Notes under the pieces: model-generated | The model's database searches: none | The model's input: only the letters and a program-made list of their open reading frames with translations | What the model was told of the DNA's origin: nothing | Assembly: GCA_030424975.1 (NCBI GenBank) | Contig: JAUHVY010000002.1 | Location: 372,001-436,000 of the forward strand | Origin: Alphaproteobacteria bacterium | GTDB taxonomy: Bacteria; Pseudomonadota; Alphaproteobacteria; Micavibrionales; Micavibrionaceae | Direction of reading: 5' to 3' | Length of the DNA: 64,000 nucleotides | Shown: positions 19,524-29,582 of the stretch, in pieces | How positions within the stretch are numbered: position 1 is the stretch's first letter | How the letters are laid out: each line of letters starts with the position of its first letter | Made by a program: the position numbers and the translations under genes

Positions 19524-20359
19524 ATGTAATAACCCTTAGCGCAACCACGAAACTAATGAACTTGGCCGCAACCATCGGGCGATCACCACAAAGCTGGCTT
19601 GGATGGCACTGCATGAAAATAACTTTTGATAATATCAATGAAAATTTACAACATGAGTGTCTGTTCTGGGTCAGATCTTATCTTGAATCTTATTTAAAAG
19701 ATATTCATGGCCGCGTATATTTCTGTGAAGACAGTTCCATACACATCTTGTGCAAAAATGTTTCTCTGGAAATTTTCGAACAAGCAGGACAGCATATTTG
19801 TGACCTTGCCCTTTCGGAAAGCTCAATTCAGGTCAAATACAAAATTTACAACCTACATAAGCAGGGATGTGCCTATGCTAATGATGTTCTGGACGAAGGA
19901 CAAAACTTATTAAATACTGCGCTAATTTTCGATAAAAGTGATATCGAAAACCTGTTTACGCCTGATGAATCCTTTAAACAATCGCTATCATTAAACGGGT
20001 CACAAAATAAATCACGTGTTCTACTGGTTGAAGACGACCCGGTGACACGCTGGATGGTGAGAAATACACTAAAAGATACATGCGAATTCACGACGGCACC
20101 AACGGCAAACAAAGTATTTTCTATTTATGCCGCGTACCAACCTGATCTCGTTTTTCTTGATATCAATCTTCCGGACAAAAGCGGATATGATGTTCTTGAC
20201 TGGAATATGAATCATGATCCCGGCGCACGTGTGGTTATGTTCTCCAGCAATGATGGGCTGGACAACATCATGACCGCTCTTGAAAACGGCGCAAGTGGCT
20301 TCATCAGCAAGCCTTTTGTAAAAAATCAACTCATTGGTTACATCTCAGGGCGCCACTAA
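19520..20359 (+). CDS. Response regulator with C-terminal receiver domain, paralog of the preceding gene
   Basis: 279 residues, GGAG upstream. Same layout as the neighbour at 18624: about 160 residues of unrecognised N-terminal domain, then a receiver domain about 165-278 with EDD at 171-173, phospho-acceptor Asp214 (VFLDINLPD), MFSSN and ISKPF. The receiver domains share VEDD-x-x-T, [LV]FLDI-x-LPD and G-[FA]-[KS]-G-F segments. Co-translated with the neighbours; the hybrid kinase with Hpt domain begins 35 bases downstream and may phosphorylate both. Confidence 0.88.
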   Translation: MNVITLSATTKLMNLAATIGRSPQSWLGWHCMKITFDNINENLQHECLFWVRSYLESYLKDIHGRVYFCEDSSIHILCKNVSLEIFEQAGQHICDLALSESSIQVKYKIYNLHKQGCAYANDVLDEGQNLLNTALIFDKSDIENLFTPDESFKQSLSLNGSQNKSRVLLVEDDPVTRWMVRNTLKDTCEFTTAPTANKVFSIYAAYQPDLVFLDINLPDKSGYDVLDWNMNHDPGARVVMFSSNDGLDNIMTALENGASGFISKPFVKNQLIGYISGRH

Positions 20360-20394
20360 TCTTGCGCCCGCACGAGATATCCTGGGAGGTTGTT

Positions 20395-22641
20395 ATGACG
20401 AACATCGAAAATGAACTTAAGGCATTACAAGACAGATTGGCAGAAGAGCAAGAGCAACGTATTGCTTCAGAGAATCTTCTAAAAGAAAAAGAATTCGAAT
20501 TGCAAACTCTGAATAAAAGCCTGCGCGAGAACTCCCGCCTTTTAGAAGCGACAGTTGTCAATGCAAATGACAGCATTATCATCACAAATGCAGACTTAGA
20601 AAACGGCCCGCAAATCGTTTATGTCAACAAAGCTTTTACACAACTAACCGGTTATGAAGCTGTTGAAGTCATTGGCAAAACACCACGTATTTTACAAGGC
20701 AAACAAACAAATCGTGGTACCTTGGAAAGGCTTAAGGAAACGCTCTTACGTGGCAAACCGTTTAAAGGCGAACTGAAAAATTACACAAAAGATGGCGAAC
20801 CGTATTGGTTGGATATCAGTATCATGCCAATCCGTGATGATGACGGTATTATCACGCATTTTACAGCCATAGAGCGCAACATCACAGAACGCAAAAATTT
20901 TGAAAAAGAAATTATGCGCGAAAAAGAAAATGCAGAAAAAGAAGTACAGGAACGCATCCGCATAGAAACACAAATGCAAGAATACGCAGATAAACTGGAA
21001 CTGATCCGTTTTGATGCGGTTGATGCGCAGAAAAAAGCCGAGAGTGCTTCTCAGGCAAAAAGCGAATTCCTTGCCAATATGAGCCACGAGCTACGCACGC
21101 CTATGAACGGGATCATCGGCATGGCGGAAATGTTGTTGTCTTCAGGTCTGGATGTTGACCAACGCGAAAACGCAGAGGCCCTTCATCGCTCGGGCGAAAA
21201 CCTCCTAAGCATTTTAAATGATATTCTGGACATCTCCAAAATCGAAGCCGGAGAGTTGAACATTGAAAATGTTCCTTTTCACCTTCAAACAGCAATCCGT
21301 CAGATCGTCCAACTCTTCCTCCCTCTGGCAGAGGATCGCGGCCTGAAAATATCTATGGAATTGGATGAAACCGCACCTGAACTAATTATTGCGGATTTAG
21401 GCCGCATCCAACAAGTTCTGCGAAACCTTGTAAATAATGCCATGAAATTTACCGAAGAAGGCAGTATTTCACTGATTATGCGCTTAACAGACAAACAAGG
21501 TGAGCCGCAGATATACTTTGCCGTTGAAGATACTGGCGTTGGCATTCCAAAAGACAAACTGGATACAATTTTTGAAAAATTCACTCAGGCGGATGCCTCG
21601 GTAACACGTAAATTCGGTGGCACAGGGCTAGGCCTTGCGATCACGCAACAGCTGGTTACCCTTATGGACGGTGAAGTCGGTGTCGATAGTATTGAAAATG
21701 AGGGGTCAACATTCTGGTTTAAAATTCCGTTCGGCAAAGCAGATGAAAACGTTAAGCCTGTAAATCTCTATGATGACAGAATGGACAATAAGGAAATTGA
21801 TATACCAAAGAACGTTAGAATCCTTGCAGTTGATGACCACCCTGTAAACCAGATTTTCGTACAAAAGTTACTCCGCCGCTTAGGTTTCAACAATGTAGAG
21901 CTGGCAGAAAACGGTGAAATGGCCTTAGAAAAAATAGAGCAAAATCAATACGATGTTGTTCTTATGGACTGCCAAATGCCGATACTCGACGGATATCAAG
22001 CCACAATGCGCCTGAGAGAAGCAGAGCAAATAACAGGTGAACATATGCCCGTTATCGCCCTCACCGCCAATGCGATGGTTGGTGATCGTGAAAAATGCCT
22101 GCGCCACGGCATGGATGATTATCTGAGCAAACCGATCCGACCGGATAAACTCATGCAAAAAATGCAGAGCCTGATTGATGTATCAAGCATTGCCCCCGAA
22201 AACGAAGACAAAGAAATTAATGTCGACATTATGACAGAGATCACAGCAATAGAAGCAGCTGTAGGAAATATCGATCATTGCGAGAACAGCAACGAAGCAC
22301 AGGATGTGCCTCTCGATATGGAACAAATCAGAATGTTCACAGATGGCGACCCCGAAGAAGAAAAACAACTTTTTGATCTTTTCTTCACCCAAGCAGATTT
22401 GAGTCTGACCTCCTTAAAAGAAAGCTATGACGAAAATGACATCATGGAGTGGAAAAACGCCGCGCATAAATTAAAAGGGTCAGCAGCCAATTTCGGAGCG
22501 AATGACCTGCGCTATGCCTGCGAAAATGCCGAAAAACAATACGACGTCGAACAGCAGGAAAAAGAGGAAATGCTGCATAATATCACTGCAAACTTGGAAA
22601 GGTTAAAATCCTATGTCAATGAATACTGCATTCAACATTAA
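20395..22641 (+). CDS. Soluble hybrid histidine kinase (PAS-HisKA-HATPase-REC-Hpt)
   Basis: 748 residues from the ATG at 20395, which has GGGAGG at the right distance; the TTG 33 bases upstream does not. Order: coiled coil 1-50, PAS 50-165 with PAC, HisKA with phospho-His231 (ANMSHELRTPMN), HATPase about 335-450, receiver about 472-595 with Asp525 (LMDCQMP), and Hpt about 640-740 with phospho-His691 (AAHKLKGSAANFGA). No membrane segment, so cytosolic. The PAS is LOV-like in sequence, but the photoactive Cys position reads GKTPRILQG, so light sensing through a Cys adduct is not expected. All parts of a His-Asp-His relay are present, with two receiver proteins encoded upstream. Confidence 0.95.
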   Translation: MTNIENELKALQDRLAEEQEQRIASENLLKEKEFELQTLNKSLRENSRLLEATVVNANDSIIITNADLENGPQIVYVNKAFTQLTGYEAVEVIGKTPRILQGKQTNRGTLERLKETLLRGKPFKGELKNYTKDGEPYWLDISIMPIRDDDGIITHFTAIERNITERKNFEKEIMREKENAEKEVQERIRIETQMQEYADKLELIRFDAVDAQKKAESASQAKSEFLANMSHELRTPMNGIIGMAEMLLSSGLDVDQRENAEALHRSGENLLSILNDILDISKIEAGELNIENVPFHLQTAIRQIVQLFLPLAEDRGLKISMELDETAPELIIADLGRIQQVLRNLVNNAMKFTEEGSISLIMRLTDKQGEPQIYFAVEDTGVGIPKDKLDTIFEKFTQADASVTRKFGGTGLGLAITQQLVTLMDGEVGVDSIENEGSTFWFKIPFGKADENVKPVNLYDDRMDNKEIDIPKNVRILAVDDHPVNQIFVQKLLRRLGFNNVELAENGEMALEKIEQNQYDVVLMDCQMPILDGYQATMRLREAEQITGEHMPVIALTANAMVGDREKCLRHGMDDYLSKPIRPDKLMQKMQSLIDVSSIAPENEDKEINVDIMTEITAIEAAVGNIDHCENSNEAQDVPLDMEQIRMFTDGDPEEEKQLFDLFFTQADLSLTSLKESYDENDIMEWKNAAHKLKGSAANFGANDLRYACENAEKQYDVEQQEKEEMLHNITANLERLKSYVNEYCIQH

Positions 22642-22643
22642 GA

Positions 22644-23591
22644 TCACTGCGCCACAGTATAAACGTCAGAGCAATATATTTCATATGTTTGCTCTAACCC
22701 TTGCCGTAATCCTATATTTGGCGCCCATCCAAGGTTCTGTATTTTGGATATATCCATTACTTTGCGCATTGTGCCATCGGGTTTTGTGCGGTCAAATTCT
22801 ATCGCCCCTTTATACCCGACAACATCAGAAACCAGCGCCGCGAAATCAGCGATAGAAATTTCATCGCCCGTGCCGACGTTCAAAAACGGCATCTCGTTAT
22901 AGTGTTTTAAAGCAAACACACAGGCCCGCGCCAAATCATCAACATGCATAAAATCCCTAAGGGGTTGGCCACTGCCCCATACGTGAACAACGGGGCTGTT
23001 ATTTATTTTTGCCTCGTGAAAACGACGCAAGAGGGCAGCAGGCACATGCGCATTTTCCGGATGATAATTATCGCCCGGCCCGTATAAATTTGTCGGCATC
23101 AGAGAAATAAAATCCCGCTTGTGTTGCACGTTATATGATGCACACATTATCAAGCCTGCAATTTTTGCAATGGCATAAGATTTATTGGTCGGCTCCAACG
23201 CGCCACCCAAAAGATATTCTTCCTTAATCGGTTGCGGCGCATCCTTTGGATAGACACAAGACGAGCCTAAAAACAAAAGCTTTTCAACGTTTTGTTGATG
23301 AGCCGCATGAATCACATTTGATTGGATCATTAAATTGTCATACAGGAATTCAGCCGGATACGTATTATTCGCATAAATCCCGCCGACCTTTGCCGCGGCA
23401 ATAATAACAACATCAGGCTTGTTCGTGGCCATCCATTCATTCACACGTGCTTGATTACGCAAATCAAGGTCATCTCTTTCGACGGTGACCAAGGTACAAT
23501 CCTCCGGTGCCAATGTCCGCATAATCGCACTCCCTACCATGCCACCATGCCCTGCTACAAAAATACGTTTTCCCGTTAATTCATACATCAC
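22644..23591 (-). CDS. fcl: GDP-L-fucose synthase
   Basis: 315 residues. Extended short-chain dehydrogenase that epimerises and reduces GDP-4-keto-6-deoxymannose to GDP-L-fucose with NADPH. Seen: AGHGGMVGSAI nucleotide-binding turn near residue 13, LFLGSSCVYPK, catalytic YAIAK near residue 138, LYGPGDNYHPENAHV. The frame starts with GTG directly after the gmd stop; the ATG three bases later (23588) is equally possible. Last gene of the manC-gmd-fcl operon. Confidence 0.95.
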   Translation of the reverse strand: MMYELTGKRIFVAGHGGMVGSAIMRTLAPEDCTLVTVERDDLDLRNQARVNEWMATNKPDVVIIAAAKVGGIYANNTYPAEFLYDNLMIQSNVIHAAHQQNVEKLLFLGSSCVYPKDAPQPIKEEYLLGGALEPTNKSYAIAKIAGLIMCASYNVQHKRDFISLMPTNLYGPGDNYHPENAHVPAALLRRFHEAKINNSPVVHVWGSGQPLRDFMHVDDLARACVFALKHYNEMPFLNVGTGDEISIADFAALVSDVVGYKGAIEFDRTKPDGTMRKVMDISKIQNLGWAPNIGLRQGLEQTYEIYCSDVYTVAQ

Positions 23592-24644
23592 TTACGCACC
23601 GCTCGCACATACCGCCATATCCGCATCCACCATTTCACGTACCAAATCATGAAATTCTGTGACAGCTTGCCACCCCAAAACATCCCGTGCCTTTGATGCA
23701 TCACCACGCAAATAGGCCACATCTGTCGGACGAAAGAACTGCGGATCAATGGCAACAACGGTTTGACCACTATTGCGGCAAACCGCAATTTCATCTATGC
23801 CCGATCCGCGCCAATCAAGATCAATACCCGCATGTGCAAAAGCCATGCTCACAAAATCACGCACATAATACGCTTGCCCCGTCGCCAAAACAAAATCATC
23901 AGGCGTGTCATTTTGCATAATTTGCCACATACCCAAAACATAATCCCGTGCATGTCCCCAATCACGCTGCGCGTCCAAATTCCCCAGATACAAACACTGT
24001 TGCTTGCCATGTTTAATCGCGGCCACGCCCCGTGTGATTTTACGGGTGACAAAATCCTCTCCACGCAGCGGGCTTTCATGGTTAAACATAATTCCGTTAC
24101 ATGCATGAATGCCATAGGCCTGTCTGTAATTCACGCACACCCAATAGGCATATAGCTTTGCCGCGGCATAAGGACTGCGCGGGGCAAAGGGCGTTTTCTC
24201 ATTTTGCGGTTCTTCGGTTACCGCGCCATAGAGTTCCGATGTTGAGGCCTGAAAAAAACGCACCTTATCCGCCAGCCCTAAGCTACGCACCGCCTCCAAT
24301 AAACGCAGCGGGCCGATCGCATCCGCATTCGCGGTATATTCCGGGCTTTCAAAACTTACCTGCACATGGCTTTGCGCAGCCAGATTGTATATTTCATCAG
24401 GGGCGCTTTCCTTTACTATACGGAACAAATTACTCGTATCCGTCATATCACCGTAATGCAAAATCAAGCGCGGGTTATCACGGCTTTGACGCGTTAAAAG
24501 GTGATCTATGCGCTGCGTATTTTCAGAAGAGGCACGGCGGCGCAACCCGTGCACCACATACCCTTTTCCAAGCAGAAGTTCCGCCAAATATGCGCCGTCT
24601 TGTCCGGTAATGCCCGTAATCAGTGCTGTTTTATCCGTTGTCAT
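23592..24644 (-). CDS. gmd: GDP-mannose 4,6-dehydratase
   Basis: 350 residues. Converts GDP-D-mannose to GDP-4-keto-6-deoxy-D-mannose. Seen: [15 protein letters not shown] nucleotide-binding start, [19 protein letters not shown], catalytic [12 protein letters not shown] near residue 157, [21 protein letters not shown] and the late NFRPTDV-type segment. Its start overlaps the manC stop by four bases and its stop is immediately followed by fcl, so the three are translationally coupled. It feeds fucose, or colitose-like sugars, to surface polysaccharide. Confidence 0.96.
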   Translation of the reverse strand: MTTDKTALITGITGQDGAYLAELLLGKGYVVHGLRRRASSENTQRIDHLLTRQSRDNPRLILHYGDMTDTSNLFRIVKESAPDEIYNLAAQSHVQVSFESPEYTANADAIGPLRLLEAVRSLGLADKVRFFQASTSELYGAVTEEPQNEKTPFAPRSPYAAAKLYAYWVCVNYRQAYGIHACNGIMFNHESPLRGEDFVTRKITRGVAAIKHGKQQCLYLGNLDAQRDWGHARDYVLGMWQIMQNDTPDDFVLATGQAYYVRDFVSMAFAHAGIDLDWRGSGIDEIAVCRNSGQTVVAIDPQFFRPTDVAYLRGDASKARDVLGWQAVTEFHDLVREMVDADMAVCASGA

Positions 24645-26083
24645 GCTGCTCCCTTTGATATTTTGATCGTGCGCGCATCCTCTTTTGCGTAACGCACAAT
24701 ATCATCTTCCCCCAGATATGATCCGGTTTGAATTTCAATTACCTCCAGGGCTTCATCACCTATATTTTCCAAACAATGGCGCGCGCCTTGCGGAATAAAT
24801 GTCGATTCATTTTCACCAAGCGCGATCACGCGCTCGTCGCATGTCACACGCGCACGCCCCTTCAATATGACCCAATGTTCACTGCGTTTTTCATGCGATT
24901 GTAAAGACAAGCTGCACCCGACCAAAACATGTAATTTCTTTACGGCAAAGCCTGCGCCGTGCTCTATAACATCATAATACCCCCACGGACGATCCGTGCG
25001 CATTGGCGCTTGATCTTTCATCCGATCCAATATGCCGCTTATCTGATTTGCCTGATCGCGCGCGCAAACCATCACCGCATCACGCGTCGCCACGGCGATC
25101 ACATCAGATAAGCCAATCACCCCCAAACGCATACCATCGGCATAAAGATAACTGCCGCGCACGTTTTTCGTCGCGACATCACCTGACATAACATTCTCGT
25201 GCTCATCCTTTTCGCCGCCACCATACAAGGCGGCATAATCACCCAAATCACGCCATGTAAACGATGCCGTAATCATATGGGCGGCGCTTGTTTTTTCCAT
25301 GACCGCATAATCAATTGAGCGCGACGGCGCCCTCGCATAGGCTCGTTCGCTTGGCAAAATATCACCCAAATCAAAGGATTTTTCCTGCCATGCCTGTACC
25401 GCCGCCACATACACATCAGGCGCATGACGCTGTAATTCAGCCAACCACACATCAGCCCGTGACATAAAAATACCGCTATTCCAATAATACTGCCCCGCAT
25501 CTATATATTGCTGCGCCGTATGTGCGTTCGGTTTTTCATGAAAAGATAAAACACGGCGCACACGATCATCTGATGTTCGCGGCGCGTTTATATATCCGTA
25601 TCCCGAATGTGGGCAGGTCGGCGAAATGCCAAAGGTAACAATCTGACCGTCCACGGCCGTTTTATATGCGCATAAGACATCATCGAGAAAGGCATCTGCC
25701 TGCGGAATGTCATGATCACTAGGCAAAATCAAAAGCACATCATCAGCCCGCACAGCCGATAGTGCCGCCATCGCAACCGCCATCGCAGTATTACGCATTT
25801 CAGGCTCCATAATAATTTTACCGCCAATGCCGCTCTCATCTAATAACCTGCGCGCCGTAAACCGATGCGCCTGTGCGCAAATAATAACGGGCGTATGGAA
25901 TATTGCACCATCACGACAGCGTTCAATCGTTTGCGTAAAAAGTGGCATGCCTCCCGATAAGGGAAGGAATTGCTTGGGCATTTCGACCCGCGATAGCGGC
26001 CATAATCTTTGCCCGCACCCACCGGATAAAATAACGGGTGTAATTCTGTTTTCAGCAGGCAAGGCAGGCAAATAAATATCCAA
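24641..26083 (-). CDS. manC: Mannose-1-phosphate guanylyltransferase / mannose-6-phosphate isomerase
   Basis: 480 residues, bifunctional type II. N-terminal nucleotidyltransferase with [26 protein letters not shown]-like signature near residues 17-42 and [11 protein letters not shown]-terminal cupin isomerase domain from about 350 ([20 protein letters not shown], later [15 protein letters not shown] and [11 protein letters not shown]). Makes GDP-mannose from mannose-1-phosphate and GTP, the substrate for the next gene. First gene of the GDP-fucose operon; the codon use is more GC-rich than in neighbouring signalling genes. Confidence 0.95.
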   Translation of the reverse strand: MDIYLPALPAENRITPVILSGGCGQRLWPLSRVEMPKQFLPLSGGMPLFTQTIERCRDGAIFHTPVIICAQAHRFTARRLLDESGIGGKIIMEPEMRNTAMAVAMAALSAVRADDVLLILPSDHDIPQADAFLDDVLCAYKTAVDGQIVTFGISPTCPHSGYGYINAPRTSDDRVRRVLSFHEKPNAHTAQQYIDAGQYYWNSGIFMSRADVWLAELQRHAPDVYVAAVQAWQEKSFDLGDILPSERAYARAPSRSIDYAVMEKTSAAHMITASFTWRDLGDYAALYGGGEKDEHENVMSGDVATKNVRGSYLYADGMRLGVIGLSDVIAVATRDAVMVCARDQANQISGILDRMKDQAPMRTDRPWGYYDVIEHGAGFAVKKLHVLVGCSLSLQSHEKRSEHWVILKGRARVTCDERVIALGENESTFIPQGARHCLENIGDEALEVIEIQTGSYLGEDDIVRYAKEDARTIKISKGAA

Positions 26084-26156
26084 AAAATTCAGGTTCTAAA
26101 TCTGACAAAAACCCTACCATGTTATGGATAATTTAAAAAGAGGGCAAAGCACCCGT

Positions 26157-27383
26157 TTAAGCATCCTCATCTGAGGAAATATCAGGAATTTTATAGACGA
26201 AAAGCTGCACAACAAATGCCGTGAACGCCAAGCAGAAAAAGCCGATAGCCAACGGAAGAGGTGTTCCGTCATAAGCTTGCCCGACTGCGGAGCCGACAGA
26301 AAGGGAAATAAAGGATGATAAAGACCCGATCACCGCAGACGCAATTCCCGCAATATGCCCCATAGGCTCGAGCGCCGCCGCATTCAAATTACCGAACAAC
26401 ATGCCCATGAAAAAGAAAAACACCACAATAAAAATCATAAACGCATAGAATGGTAGTGATAACGGCATCATATAACATAATGCACAAAAAATTGCGGTCA
26501 CAATCACTTGCGCCAATAATGCATAATGCGAAATTCGGCGCATACCGTATTGACGGACGATCGATGAATTCACCATAGAAGCAACGCCCAAAACCAAAGC
26601 AATCACCCCGAAATAAACGGCAAACATATCGCCCGCTTCATAATATTCCTGAAACAGCTGTTGCGATGTTGTCAAATAAGCAATTAAACACCCAAAAACA
26701 AGACCCGCGCAGATCGTATAACAAAGGGCAACCTTGTGACAGACAACCTCTTTCATCGCGCCGAAAATCACTTCGAATGTAAAGGGACGGCGTTTTTCAG
26801 CAGGCAACGTTTCATCGATGCGTAAATGCATCCATACAAGATTCAAAACGGCCATCGCCAAAAACATCACAAATATATAATGCCAGCTGGCAACCATTAA
26901 CACGCCCTGACCAAGTAATGGTGCAATCGCAGGCACAAGAATAAAGACAGCCATGACAAAAGACATAACACGCGCCATTTCGCGCCCCGAATAACAATCG
27001 CGCACCATTGCAGTTGTTACCACGCGCGTTGCCGCCGCGCCGAAGCCCTGCAATATACGCCCGGCAATCATAATATTGAAATTTGGTGCAAACAGCCCCA
27101 TTAAACTACCGATAATGAAGATAAACAGCCCGCCATAGATCGAGCCTTTACGGCCATAACTATCGGCAATTGGACCAAAGAAAAGTTGGCCGAAACAAAA
27201 ACCAAGAAACAACGAGCCAATCAGGAATTGCGCCCTGTTAGGATCAGCAATATTAAATTCTTCGCGGATATGTGAAAGCGCAGGAAGGATTGCATCGATC
27301 GACAAGGCCGTCAAAGATATTAATGCCGCCGTCAGCGCCACAAATTCTTTAAACCCCATCTTGCTTTGTAATGAATTAACCAT
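26157..27383 (-). CDS. MFS multidrug transporter, Bcr/CflA family
   Basis: 408 residues with about 12 hydrophobic segments. Family features: IDAILPALSHI in helix 1, QFLIGSLFLGFCFGQLFFGPIADSYGRKGSIYGG (motif A, D-x-x-GRK), and RILQGFGAAATRVVTTAMVRD in helix 4 to 5 region. Inner-membrane proton-driven exporter, drug or metabolite; substrate cannot be told. Stands alone, with about 120 bases to the divergent gene at 27503. Confidence 0.92.
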   Translation of the reverse strand: MVNSLQSKMGFKEFVALTAALISLTALSIDAILPALSHIREEFNIADPNRAQFLIGSLFLGFCFGQLFFGPIADSYGRKGSIYGGLFIFIIGSLMGLFAPNFNIMIAGRILQGFGAAATRVVTTAMVRDCYSGREMARVMSFVMAVFILVPAIAPLLGQGVLMVASWHYIFVMFLAMAVLNLVWMHLRIDETLPAEKRRPFTFEVIFGAMKEVVCHKVALCYTICAGLVFGCLIAYLTTSQQLFQEYYEAGDMFAVYFGVIALVLGVASMVNSSIVRQYGMRRISHYALLAQVIVTAIFCALCYMMPLSLPFYAFMIFIVVFFFFMGMLFGNLNAAALEPMGHIAGIASAVIGSLSSFISLSVGSAVGQAYDGTPLPLAIGFFCLAFTAFVVQLFVYKIPDISSDEDA

Positions 27384-27502
27384 GTCTTGTTCTAAATCAA
27401 AATATTAGAAAAACAAGCTATAAAATGCTCCTTACATAAAATTGACAGGAATTTTACACTCCAATAGAATGCATAAATAAAACGCATTCGGGTGAACAGA
27501 GA

Positions 27503-28399
27503 ATGAGCGGTAAAGATCTCAAATCAGGCTTTGAAACCGTAGTGGAATCGGCACAACCCCCTCACATAAAAGATGGGGAGTTTGACGTTATGCTGGCACA
27601 AGATATGACCTTGGCTCAGGCGCAAGCCTTTCATTTAAAAAATTGGGGGCTTAGTGCTGAATTCCAAATAGAACATGACGTTAGCCACATCATCATGGGT
27701 TTAAGTGCCAAAATCCACCAAGACGAAATTGAATACCCTTACCAAGGCACCTATGAGGCGGAGATCTATACCGTCGCCGCTGAAATGTCTGTCCTCGATA
27801 GCGGTATCGGCATGACGCGTGATCCCGACGATGCAAAGGACACATTCACCAAACGTGTGCATGATAATTTCGATATTTATGGGGATGAAGAAAACCTCAA
27901 TCGCACGGTCAAATGGGCATTACAACACCACGCCGATATAAACGCGGATAACGCAATCCATGACCACGGCTATAAATTTGCCGCCCTTTATGAACAGGCG
28001 CAGCAATACGGCATTCATGTCAGCCAAGAAAACGATAAATGGATTGTCGAAGTTCCCGAGGGCGAAGATGATCGTTTTTGGTATATCGATGAATACGAAA
28101 ACTTTCTGCCCGATGAGATAGACACTGTGCAAGACTTCACTCGTTTTTCCCGTCCGTCAGATACGGAAATAGAGGCCATGTATGAACGCATGCGCCCGGG
28201 CATAGAAATGGTGAATCAACGCGTACAAGATCACGTCGCAGAGCACGGAAAAACGGCGGGAGTGTCATCAGCATTGCGTCAGGAATTAGGGGCAATAAAA
28301 ATGCGTGATTTATACGAACACATGCAAAATCAGGCAACGCCAGCAAATACATTTACACATGATGATCTCGGTCATGATGGGGATGATCTTCACCCTTAA
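27503..28399 (+). CDS. Cytosolic acidic protein of unknown function with an HDxxH motif
   Basis: 298 residues, no signal peptide, strongly acidic and His-rich. GAACAGAGA precedes the ATG. Residues 59-63 read HDVSH followed 12 residues later by Glu, which resembles the HDxxH-x11-E metal motif of COQ4-like proteins, and the flanking helix (MTLAQAQAFHLKNWGL) would fit; the rest does not clearly match COQ4. The last 47 bases overlap, tail to tail, the sterol desaturase-like gene on the other strand, which encodes a His/Asp-rich C-terminus in both. Function unknown. Confidence 0.8.
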   Translation: MSGKDLKSGFETVVESAQPPHIKDGEFDVMLAQDMTLAQAQAFHLKNWGLSAEFQIEHDVSHIIMGLSAKIHQDEIEYPYQGTYEAEIYTVAAEMSVLDSGIGMTRDPDDAKDTFTKRVHDNFDIYGDEENLNRTVKWALQHHADINADNAIHDHGYKFAALYEQAQQYGIHVSQENDKWIVEVPEGEDDRFWYIDEYENFLPDEIDTVQDFTRFSRPSDTEIEAMYERMRPGIEMVNQRVQDHVAEHGKTAGVSSALRQELGAIKMRDLYEHMQNQATPANTFTHDDLGHDGDDLHP

Positions 28400-29195
28400 T
28401 GGTATCCGAATTATGATCCGAGGATTTCACGGACTTAAACGGATTTATCATATGATCCAAATAACTTTCACCCTCCCGTCCCTTCACACCAAGCTCATCA
28501 GGAAAATGGGCAGGGCAATAATGTGTGCCGAATATAACATCCATCAAAGGTGATAAATTAGCGTAGTTGCCGACATCCCGCCCCATCGCATGATGCCAAT
28601 GATGGATTTCGGGCGAGCCAAGCAACAAACGAAACGGCCCTAACGGCAATGTAATATTTGAATGGATATAAATCGCCCAAATCCCTCTGAACGCGATAAA
28701 AGCAGCAATACTATGCAATGGAAATCCTAAAATAATAGCAGGGAGGTTAATAAGCCCTATCGTATATAATGCATCGAGCGGATGCTCACGAAAAGAAGCA
28801 ATCCAATCCAGATCTTTGGAGGTGTGATGTACGGAATGAAACCGCCACAAAAAATCATTACGATGTTGTAATCTATGTCCCCAATATATCAAAAAATCAC
28901 TCAATATAATGACTTCTATAACCTGCAAAAACCATGGTTGTTTCGCAACCGCATCACGAAATGTAAAAGGCATAACATCATCAACCCATTGACTGAAATA
29001 TGCCAAAAGGGCAAAAATAAGCCCGACCCAAAGTAAATGCTGACCAAGGAAAAAACAGAAATCAGTGCCCCATTCGCGTCTGAAGAATTTCTGTTCTCGT
29101 GCGGGGAAAAATTGTTCTATCGGAGTAAAAACAGCATATAAAAACACAAATGCCGAAACAGGAACAAATAAATAAGAAACGACATCAAATTCCAT
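28353..29195 (-). CDS. Sterol desaturase / fatty acid hydroxylase family membrane protein
   Basis: 280 residues with four or five membrane segments. The di-iron histidine boxes are all present: HRLQH (HxxxH, near 107), HSVHH (HxxHH, near 120) and HHWHHAMG near 197. Uses oxygen to hydroxylate or desaturate a lipid; substrate not predictable. Start lies 3 bases after the stop of the small membrane protein gene at 29199, so it is the last gene of the operon that begins near the Fur-like sites at 33.5 kb. His- and Asp-rich C-terminus overlaps the convergent gene. Confidence 0.92.
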   Translation of the reverse strand: MEFDVVSYLFVPVSAFVFLYAVFTPIEQFFPAREQKFFRREWGTDFCFFLGQHLLWVGLIFALLAYFSQWVDDVMPFTFRDAVAKQPWFLQVIEVIILSDFLIYWGHRLQHRNDFLWRFHSVHHTSKDLDWIASFREHPLDALYTIGLINLPAIILGFPLHSIAAFIAFRGIWAIYIHSNITLPLGPFRLLLGSPEIHHWHHAMGRDVGNYANLSPLMDVIFGTHYCPAHFPDELGVKGREGESYLDHMINPFKSVKSSDHNSDTIKGEDHPHHDRDHHV

Positions 29196-29198
29196 ATA

Positions 29199-29543
29199 TC
29201 ACTCTGTATTGCTTTGATTTTTTTCTTCCGTTGTTTCTGTTTTCGCTTTTTTTCGTTTTTTCACTTTTTCTAATAATAAAGCAAATAATGAAAAGAAAAA
29301 CACAAGATATGTTATGGGACCAATAAAGCTAGATATTGATGATACACCAGATATTAATGATACAAAAGATTTAGAACCTGACATATAAAACTCACCAGAC
29401 ACATGCTCAGGTGGATATAAAATATCATATAGATATTCATCATAAATATAAAATCCGACAAGCATGACAGATGATAATAAGAATAAATATTTATACAAAG
29501 CCACTCCCCTTGGCGTAAAAAAACCACGTGGGAATATTCTCAT
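29199..29543 (-). CDS. Small membrane protein of unknown function
   Basis: 114 residues. Two membrane helices (about 15-32 and 72-95) with a loop of about 40 residues between, then a Lys/Glu-rich cytosolic tail (EKVKKRKKAKTETTEEKN). AT-richer than its neighbours. Lies 39 bases after the 1112-residue protein and directly before the desaturase-like gene, same strand. No family recognised. Confidence 0.75.
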   Translation of the reverse strand: MRIFPRGFFTPRGVALYKYLFLLSSVMLVGFYIYDEYLYDILYPPEHVSGEFYMSGSKSFVSLISGVSSISSFIGPITYLVFFFSLFALLLEKVKKRKKAKTETTEEKNQSNTE

Positions 29544-29582
29544 TTTTTATAAATCATTGCAAATCGGTTCTACGTCACATTT

